DNA of 64,000 nt from Clostridiales bacterium (lineage in GTDB: Bacteria; Bacillota; Clostridia; Christensenellales; Christensenellaceae). Below the pieces are notes generated by a model, which saw only the letters and a list, made by a program, of their open reading frames with translations, searched no databases and was not told the origin of the DNA. The translations under genes and the position numbers were made by a program. The stretch covers positions 1 to 64,000 of the forward strand of contig SVGZ01000003.1 in the NCBI GenBank assembly GCA_015056045.1, written 5' to 3'. Positions 58,408-64,000 of this stretch are shown here, piece by piece (the stretch's first letter is position 1; each line of letters begins with the position of its first letter).

Positions 58408-61272
58408 TTATTTCTTGAGAAGAGCTTTATACTTGTGGTATTCCCATTCTCTCTTTTCTCTTTCAACCCAGAGGTCGACTTCTTCCTGTGTCTTGAAATC
58501 CCAATGTACAGGCCAGCCAATACCATTGACACGGCTTGCGGCAATGATGAAGACCCAGATTTCGACTTCGTCGCCGGCTTCGAGGACATCAGCATCGATG
58601 TACCACTGCGGTCTGTAATGGCCATCCCAGGGCGAGCATGCCGGGTGATGTGCCTTTACGGTCTTGCCGGACTTGGAAACGATGTAAACATCGGAGATGC
58701 CATCGAGACCTTCGAAGTTGAGGAAGAGCTTCTGATCTGCAGCTTTTGCACCCATATCCGGAACAACTGTCTTGGTATAGTATGCATAGTTGAGGTCAAC
58801 ATCTTCAGGATACAGACCTGCTGTGCCTGTGAAGAAGTTCGGTCTTGCGCCGAAAAGAACATCCGGGGAACCCTGTGTATCGATGTGCTCCCAGAGTTCG
58901 ATGTCGCGCTGCTGCATGATGAGCTGCGGATCGATCTTGCCGGGCATGAGCTTGCTGATCTGCCAATCGATAACGAAGTTGTTGGGCATTTCTTCAACAG
59001 CGGGAATTGCACCGGTCATTTCTCTTGCGATGACGATTTCAGCTGTCGGGAGACCTTCAGCTGCAGCTGTGATGACGAGGTCGCCTTCAACAGCCATGGA
59101 GCGGAAGAATGCCTGTGCTTTGCCGTAAACAAAGTTCATTGTCGGGCCATGCCAACCCATGAAGCCGTCGAGTCTCTGTGTAACGGAGCCGACATATTCG
59201 CCTGCGCAGTTGGAGGTGAAGGTTACGGGGTAGCCTGTTGTCTGGTCGCACCAGTTGCCCTTTTCGTCAACGAGGTAAGCGGAGATGATCGCAACGTCGT
59301 CATTGTCTGCCTTGAGCGCAAGGTTTTCCATAACGAGCTTAACAGCAACGGGTTTGCCGGGTGTTTCGACAACGTCTTCTGCCCAAACTTTGCCGTCTTT
59401 GTAAGCAACGATCTTCAGTTCACCGGGTGTGTAAACGAGGTCTGTCGGTGTGCAGGCGTAAACATCTGTTTCAACCTTCTTGACAAATTCGCCGTTCAGA
59501 TAGATATCGATGTATTCGCCGTTGTTCGGGAGCATAACCTGAATGGTTTCGCCTTCTTTGCCGGGGTAATTCCAGCCGGTAATCTTTGCATAGGGTTCAT
59601 CCTGCTTGAGGAGTGCCTTGAAGCCATGTGCAACAGGACCATAGGTACCGTCGCAAGCGATGACTCTCGGTCTGCCTGTGCCGAATGCCCAAGCGGTGAA
59701 GTGGAAACCGCCGATGACGAATTCTTTTTCGTGGAAGATACGGTAGTCAGCAGCTGTCGGGTAAATATCTCTGCCCGGTCTCTGCGGACCCGGGGGCATA
59801 ACGCTTTCAGAGCAGTAGATCGGGAGATCCGGCTTTTCAGCATGGAGACCTTCGAAATACGGAGCCTGATGGTTTACGCCGAAGAGGTCATAGCCATATT
59901 CTTTTTCGTGTGCGCCTTCGGTGTACATACCATAGGAGGTTGCACCGGACATCGGTCTTGTCGGGTCATATTTTCTTGCGGAAGCAGCGAGCTTCTGGAA
60001 GATATATTTGCCGGTATGATCGGTGACGGAGTCTTCTTCGTTATAGAGGGACCACATGCAGACAGACGGATGGTTTCTGTCTCTCTTGATCATGCGCTTG
60101 ACTTCGTCCTGAACGATTTCCGAGGGATGGAATACACGGTTTTCATCCATAACGAGGAGGCCGTATTTATCGCAGTAATCATATGTTGCATCGCCGTGCG
60201 GGGAATGTGCGGTTCTGAAGCCATTGCCGCCGATATCAGCGATGGTTCTCATCTGATATTCACGCATGGAGTCGCTCATTGCGTTGCCCATGCCGACCTG
60301 GATCTGATGGTTTGCGAAGCCGTAGATGATGCACTTTTCGCCGTTTAAGAACATGCCCTTATCTTTATCGTAGTAGATCTCGCGGATACCGAAGTTTGTT
60401 TCGTATGTATCGACTACTTCGCCATCAAGGAGAACTTCTGTATAAAGCTTATACATATTCTTTGCGGATTCGCCTGTGCCCCAGAGCATCGGGTCATCCA
60501 ACAGAACGTCCTGTTTGAAAACGGTAACTTCCTGCAGTGTGCAGTTTGTTTCTTCGCTTGCGATCTCGGCAACGATCTTGCCTGTCGGGTCAGCGATTTT
60601 GGACTTAACAACAGCTTTCTTATCGACATAGTAGTCGTTTCTGACTTCTGTTTCGACGGTAACGTTCCACTGTTTGCCTTCTACTCTCTTGGAATGTACG
60701 AATGTACCCCAAAGGTCAACAGCGAGTCTGTCTGTCTTAACGAGCCATACGTTTCTGTAAATACCGCCGCCTTCATAGTACCAGGCTTCGTAGTCGTTGC
60801 AGTCTGTATGAACGGAAACGACGTTGAGGTCTGTGCCATAGCGTGCGACTTCTGTGATATCAACTTCAAAACCGATACCAGCTGTGCGGTTTGTCTTGAG
60901 CAGCATGGAGTTGACGTAAACTTCTGTTCTAAGAGCAGTGCCGTCGAAAAGCAGCGTGATGCGCTTGCCTTCATCTTCGGGGTTGAGCTTGAAGTATCTT
61001 CTGTACCATGCGCTGCCTCTGCCGATAGACGGATAGCAGTGTTTTTCGCCTGCGAGGTAATCCGGGCTCGGGCCGTTTTCATTTACGAAGTCATGGGGAA
61101 GGTTGACGTGTCTCCAGTCATTGTCATAGAAATCTCTTCTTGCAGGACCTCTTGCGTTTTCACCACGGGAACCACGGTAGGTCTGGTCAGAGCTCTTTAC
61201 TTTCGGCAGCTTATATTCCGGTTCACCGAAATAATAGAGCCAATCGCGATTCATAAGCAGTTTCTCTCTCAT
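58408..61272 (-). CDS. GH2 family glycosidase (third of four)
   Basis: A 954-residue cytoplasmic GH2 enzyme without signal peptide. Jelly roll (about 10-195), immunoglobulin-like domain (to about 300), TIM barrel (about 305-590), then beta domains and a final jelly-roll-like module with LNFEGLDGISDVYIV. Acid/base is Glu412 in YNEED and nucleophile Glu489 in YCSESV. The loop before the nucleophile, YGYDLFGVNHQAPYFEG, differs from the first two GH2 enzymes here. Its nearest relative is the fourth GH2 gene just upstream in the same direction. A perfect promoter lies about 100 bases before the start. Confidence 0.95.
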   Translation of the reverse strand: MREKLLMNRDWLYYFGEPEYKLPKVKSSDQTYRGSRGENARGPARRDFYDNDWRHVNLPHDFVNENGPSPDYLAGEKHCYPSIGRGSAWYRRYFKLNPEDEGKRITLLFDGTALRTEVYVNSMLLKTNRTAGIGFEVDITEVARYGTDLNVVSVHTDCNDYEAWYYEGGGIYRNVWLVKTDRLAVDLWGTFVHSKRVEGKQWNVTVETEVRNDYYVDKKAVVKSKIADPTGKIVAEIASEETNCTLQEVTVFKQDVLLDDPMLWGTGESAKNMYKLYTEVLLDGEVVDTYETNFGIREIYYDKDKGMFLNGEKCIIYGFANHQIQVGMGNAMSDSMREYQMRTIADIGGNGFRTAHSPHGDATYDYCDKYGLLVMDENRVFHPSEIVQDEVKRMIKRDRNHPSVCMWSLYNEEDSVTDHTGKYIFQKLAASARKYDPTRPMSGATSYGMYTEGAHEKEYGYDLFGVNHQAPYFEGLHAEKPDLPIYCSESVMPPGPQRPGRDIYPTAADYRIFHEKEFVIGGFHFTAWAFGTGRPRVIACDGTYGPVAHGFKALLKQDEPYAKITGWNYPGKEGETIQVMLPNNGEYIDIYLNGEFVKKVETDVYACTPTDLVYTPGELKIVAYKDGKVWAEDVVETPGKPVAVKLVMENLALKADNDDVAIISAYLVDEKGNWCDQTTGYPVTFTSNCAGEYVGSVTQRLDGFMGWHGPTMNFVYGKAQAFFRSMAVEGDLVITAAAEGLPTAEIVIAREMTGAIPAVEEMPNNFVIDWQISKLMPGKIDPQLIMQQRDIELWEHIDTQGSPDVLFGARPNFFTGTAGLYPEDVDLNYAYYTKTVVPDMGAKAADQKLFLNFEGLDGISDVYIVSKSGKTVKAHHPACSPWDGHYRPQWYIDADVLEAGDEVEIWVFIIAASRVNGIGWPVHWDFKTQEEVDLWVEREKREWEYHKYKALLKK

Positions 61273-61370
61273 GTTTTCACTCCTTGTTTTATTTTATATA
61301 TTATAAAAAACGGTAAATGCAAAAAAATGAATATGTAAAAATGATTTTATAAACTGAACCAATTAAGTAC

Positions 61371-61399
61371 ATTATATACGAAAGCGAAAACCTTGTCAA
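61371..61399 (-). promoter_or_regulatory. Consensus promoter of third GH2 gene
   Basis: Minus-strand TTGACA (61399-61394), 17-base spacer, TATAAT (61376-61371): a perfect sigma-A pair. The leader to the start is about 95 bases. Confidence 0.88.
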
Positions 61400-61540
61400 A
61401 CAATCTTAATTTATATATATTTAGTGGGAATTGCCGTTTTTACGGGAAATTTCGGGCTTTTTGTCATTTTTTCGTAAAAAATTTTTAAGGTTTTTTTGGG
61501 GCTCACGAGCAAAGCGTGAAGTTTTTTTACTTTTCCTTTT

Positions 61541-61742
61541 TGCTTCAAAATGCCCTCTCGGTCAAAATAACAGATCAAACTTTTCTTGCACAAAAAACGG
61601 GCGCGGTAACCACGCCCCTACAGATACTTATTCACTCTTCACTATTCACTATTACTTCAAAGAGCCCTCTCGGTCAAAATTACAAATCAAACTTTTCTTG
61701 CACAAAAAACGGGCGCGGTAACCACGCCCCTACTGATACTTC
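61541..61742. repeat. Two tandem repeat units, 112-bp period
   Basis: Units at about 61541-61630 and 61653-61742. Both contain CCCTCTCGGTCAAAAT, AAACTTTTCTTGCACAAAAA and GGGCGCGGTAACCACGCCC (61599-61617 and 61711-61729). The GGGCG...CGCCC piece belongs to the family at 52.9, 53.3 and 58.2 kb. Confidence 0.85.
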
Positions 61743-61910
61743 TTCACTTTTTTGGCTATTACTTCAGACAATCCCTCCGTTTTTTTCTACGAAAAAACAG
61801 CTCCGCCGAGTTTTTCCAAAGGAAATACTCGCTTACACAAGGGAGTGCAAGTATTCGCTGCGCGAAAACTTGACATATTCACTTCGTGAATACGAGCAAA
61901 TCTCGCGCAC
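61743..61910. other. Gene-free hairpin-rich stretch
   Basis: No coding frame seen. It holds short hairpins such as ATTCAC-TTC-GTGAAT and ATTCGC-TG-CGCGAA, related in style to the repeats on either side. Confidence 0.5.
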
Positions 61911-61942
61911 AAAAAAACCGCAGCTCCGAAGAACCGCGGTCT
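61911..61942 (-). terminator. Terminator of fourth GH2 gene
   Basis: ACCGCAG...-type arms (CCGCGGT and ACCGCAG, one G-T) followed leftward by T7; nearly the same as the one at 58355-58386. Confidence 0.85.
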
Positions 61943-61963
61943 CTTTTATTTGTTTCAGAAGAA

Positions 61964-64000
61964 TTAACCTTTAACAAAAGCTTTGTAGTTGTGGTAATCC
62001 CATTCTCTCTTTTCTCTTTCGATCCATTCGTCGACAAATTCCTGAGAGACATAGTCCCAATGTACAGGCCAACCGATACCGGTTACGCGGCTTGCGGCAT
62101 AGATGAATACCCAGATCTCAACTTCTTCGCCGGCTTCAAATTCATCGGCATCAACATACCACTGCGGTCTGTAGTGACCATCCCACGGGGAATTGGACGG
62201 ATGATGAGCGGTCATTGTCTTGCCGTCTTTGCCGACGATGTAAACATCGGAGATACCATCAAGACCTTCGAAGTTGAGGAAGAGCTTCTTGCCTGCCGGC
62301 TTTTCGCCCATATCCGGAACGACTGTCTTTGTATAGTATGCATAGTTGAGGTCAACATCTGCAGGGTAAATATCCCTTGCGCCGAAGAGAACATCGGGGG
62401 ATCCCTGTGTATCGATGTGCTTCCAGATTTCGATATCGCGCTGTTCCATGATGAGCTGCGCATCGATCGAACCGGGCATCAGCGGGGAAATCTGCCAATC
62501 GATGACGAAGTTGTTCGGAACTGTTTCAACAGCCGGGATTGCACCTGTCATTTCTCTTTCGATAACAAGCTCTGCCTTCGGTAAGCCCTTGACTTCTGCT
62601 GTGATGACGAGGTTTCCATCCTGTGCCATGGAGCGGAAGTATGCGGTAGCTTTGCCGAATACGAAGTTCATTGTCGGGCCATGCCACTGAACGTGAGCAT
62701 CGAGTCTCTGCGTTGTGGAGCCGATATATTCGCCAACGCCGTTGCAGCTGAAGGTTACAGGCCAGCCTGTTGTCGCATCACACCAGTTGCCCTTTTCGTC
62801 AACGAGGAATGCATTGATGATAGCAACATCGTCGTTATTTGCCTTGAGCGAGGGGTTTTCCATAACGAGCTTGATCGCTGCCGGTTTGCCTGCGGTGTAC
62901 ATGGTGTCTTCTGCCCAGACTTTGCCGTCTTTATAGGCGATCATCTGGATCTTGCCGGGTTCATAGACGAGTTCGGTCGGTGTGATCGCATACATATCTG
63001 TTTCGACCTTCTTGACAAACTTATCGTTGACATAGATCTCGATATATTCGCCGTTGTTCGGGAATTCGCAGGTGATCACTTTGCCTTCCTGACCGGGGTA
63101 ATTCCATGTCGGGATCTTTGCATAGGGTTCATTCTGCTTGAGGAATGCCTTATAGCCATGTGCTTTGGAGGTATATGTACCGTCGCAAGCCATGATTCTG
63201 GGTCTGTCGGAGTCATGTGCCCATGCTGTGAAGTGGAAGCCGCCGATAACAAATTCTTTTTCGAAGAAGATGTGTGCGTCATTGCCTTCATAGTATATTT
63301 CACGGCCCATACGCTGTTTGCCAAGAGGCATAACGCTTTCGGAGCAATACAGCGGGAGATCCGGCTTTTCTTTATGGAGACCTTCGAAATACGGAGCCTG
63401 ATGGTTTACGCCAAAGAGGTCATAGCCATATTCTTTTTCGTGTGCGCCTTCGGTATACATACCGTAGGAGGTTGCACCGGTAGTCGGTCTTGTGGGGTCA
63501 TATTCTTTTGCAACTGCAGCGAGCTTCTGCATGATGAATTTACCGGTATGATCTGTGACGGAGTCTTCTTCGTTATAAAGGGACCACATGCATACGGACG
63601 GATGGTTTCTGTCTCTCTTGACCAGGCGCTTGACTTCATCCTGAACCATTTCGGAAGGATGGAAGACACGGTTTTCATCCATAACGAGGATGCCGTATTT
63701 ATCGCAATAGTCATAGGTAGCTTCGCCGTGCGGGCTGTGTGCGGTTCTGAAGCCGTTGCCGCCGATGTCTGCGATCGTACGCATATGGTATTCACGCATG
63801 GAGTCGCTCATAGCGTTGCCCATACCGACCTGGATCTGATGGTTTGCGAAGCCATAGATAACGGTCTTTTTGCCGTTGACGAAGAGGCCCTTATCCTTAT
63901 CGAAGACGAGTTCGCGGATACCGAATGTTGTTTCGTATGTATCGACAACTGCGCCGTCCATGAGGACTTCTGTATAGAGCTTATAGAGGTTCTTGCCGTC
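61964..64000 (-). CDS. GH2 family glycosidase (fourth of four), N-terminus outside window
   Basis: The frame runs through the right edge; 678 residues are visible and by comparison with the third GH2 about 275 N-terminal residues lie outside. The visible part starts in the immunoglobulin-like domain (NLYKLYTEVLMDG), then the TIM barrel with acid/base in LYNEED and nucleophile in YCSESV, then the beta domains and the final jelly-roll-like module (LNFEGLDGISDVYIV). It is close to the third GH2 throughout, so the two arose by tandem duplication. They differ in places, for instance near the linker after the nucleophile (NDAHIFF against TAADYRIF). Neither has a signal peptide, if the N-termini agree. 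Confidence 0.93.
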   Translation of the reverse strand, partial: DGKNLYKLYTEVLMDGAVVDTYETTFGIRELVFDKDKGLFVNGKKTVIYGFANHQIQVGMGNAMSDSMREYHMRTIADIGGNGFRTAHSPHGEATYDYCDKYGILVMDENRVFHPSEMVQDEVKRLVKRDRNHPSVCMWSLYNEEDSVTDHTGKFIMQKLAAVAKEYDPTRPTTGATSYGMYTEGAHEKEYGYDLFGVNHQAPYFEGLHKEKPDLPLYCSESVMPLGKQRMGREIYYEGNDAHIFFEKEFVIGGFHFTAWAHDSDRPRIMACDGTYTSKAHGYKAFLKQNEPYAKIPTWNYPGQEGKVITCEFPNNGEYIEIYVNDKFVKKVETDMYAITPTELVYEPGKIQMIAYKDGKVWAEDTMYTAGKPAAIKLVMENPSLKANNDDVAIINAFLVDEKGNWCDATTGWPVTFSCNGVGEYIGSTTQRLDAHVQWHGPTMNFVFGKATAYFRSMAQDGNLVITAEVKGLPKAELVIEREMTGAIPAVETVPNNFVIDWQISPLMPGSIDAQLIMEQRDIEIWKHIDTQGSPDVLFGARDIYPADVDLNYAYYTKTVVPDMGEKPAGKKLFLNFEGLDGISDVYIVGKDGKTMTAHHPSNSPWDGHYRPQWYVDADEFEAGEEVEIWVFIYAASRVTGIGWPVHWDYVSQEFVDEWIEREKREWDYHNYKAFVKG

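Noticed and set aside
58435-60348. 637-codon frame antisense to the third GH2 gene
   Set aside because: A by-product of codon use on the other strand; the GH2 frame has intact catalytic motifs and a consensus promoter.

Overview
The window looks like the chromosome of a spore-forming, low-to-medium GC Firmicute of the class Clostridia, probably an uncultured gut-type lineage. The evidence is a SpoIIR-type sporulation signalling protein (13.0 kb), a free-standing Spo0A-type DNA-binding domain (14.8 kb), a Spo0E-like phosphatase (32.3 kb), lipobox lipoproteins, strong GGAGG ribosome sites, a FeoB-associated Cys-rich peptide, a CIRCE heat-shock operator and a CdaA/CdaR c-di-AMP module. No rRNA, CRISPR array, insertion sequence with a transposase or prophage was seen. 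One tRNA gene (Ser-GGA) is present. The genus cannot be named from these data.

Layout. 0-8.4 kb: a cut metallo-beta-lactamase-fold gene, an AT-rich orphan gene, an unusual hairpin array abutting tRNA-Ser with a duplicated tRNA 3' end, the feoA-feoB iron operon, an aldo/keto reductase, a three-gene operon with two degenerate EF-Tu-like G domains, and a propeller protein. 8.6-15.1 kb: a GH2 glycosidase, Hsp20 under a perfect CIRCE, a double RhaM-like protein, SpoIIR, a DUF1934 protein, a metallo-hydrolase and the Spo0A-C protein. 15.3-21.4 kb: an oligopeptide ABC transporter operon (oppB-C-D-F-A) whose binding protein appears circularly permuted. 21.9-28.3 kb: an RlmA-type methyltransferase, a second GH2 enzyme, a SIS isomerase and two ROK proteins, one degenerate. 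28.4-36.6 kb: a tightly packed leftward ten-gene operon from a two-component system through two lipoproteins, a Spo0E-like protein and CdaA/CdaR to a P-loop NTPase, a HAD phosphatase and a zinc-ribbon protein. 36.8-42.3 kb: DUF421/DUF4363, a histidine phosphatase, a Pit-DUF47 phosphate uptake pair and an ECF sigma cassette. 42.3-52.5 kb: EF-P, an Xaa-Pro peptidase, a flippase, a 1274-residue double glycosyltransferase, and YraN, RNase HII, YlqF, GNAT and Nudix proteins. 52.5-64 kb: non-coding MITE-like repeats, two L-rhamnonate-dehydratase-like enzymes with a TIM-barrel protein, an amidase, a DUF3885 protein and two tandem GH2 genes, the second cut by the window end.

How the genes fit together. 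Four GH2 enzymes without signal peptides, peptide import, ROK kinases, a SIS isomerase, RhaM-like and RhmD-like proteins suggest intracellular breakdown of imported plant- or host-derived oligosaccharides, with rhamnose-type acid sugars among the possible substrates. The 28-36 kb operon joins envelope sensing, c-di-AMP synthesis and a possible brake on Spo0A phosphorylation. The most unusual items are the paired degenerate EF-Tu G domains with complementary lesions (5.6-7.3 kb), the permuted OppA (15.3-17.1 kb) and the tRNA-flanking hairpin array (1.4-1.8 kb). All functional statements rest on reading motifs by eye; no database search was run.
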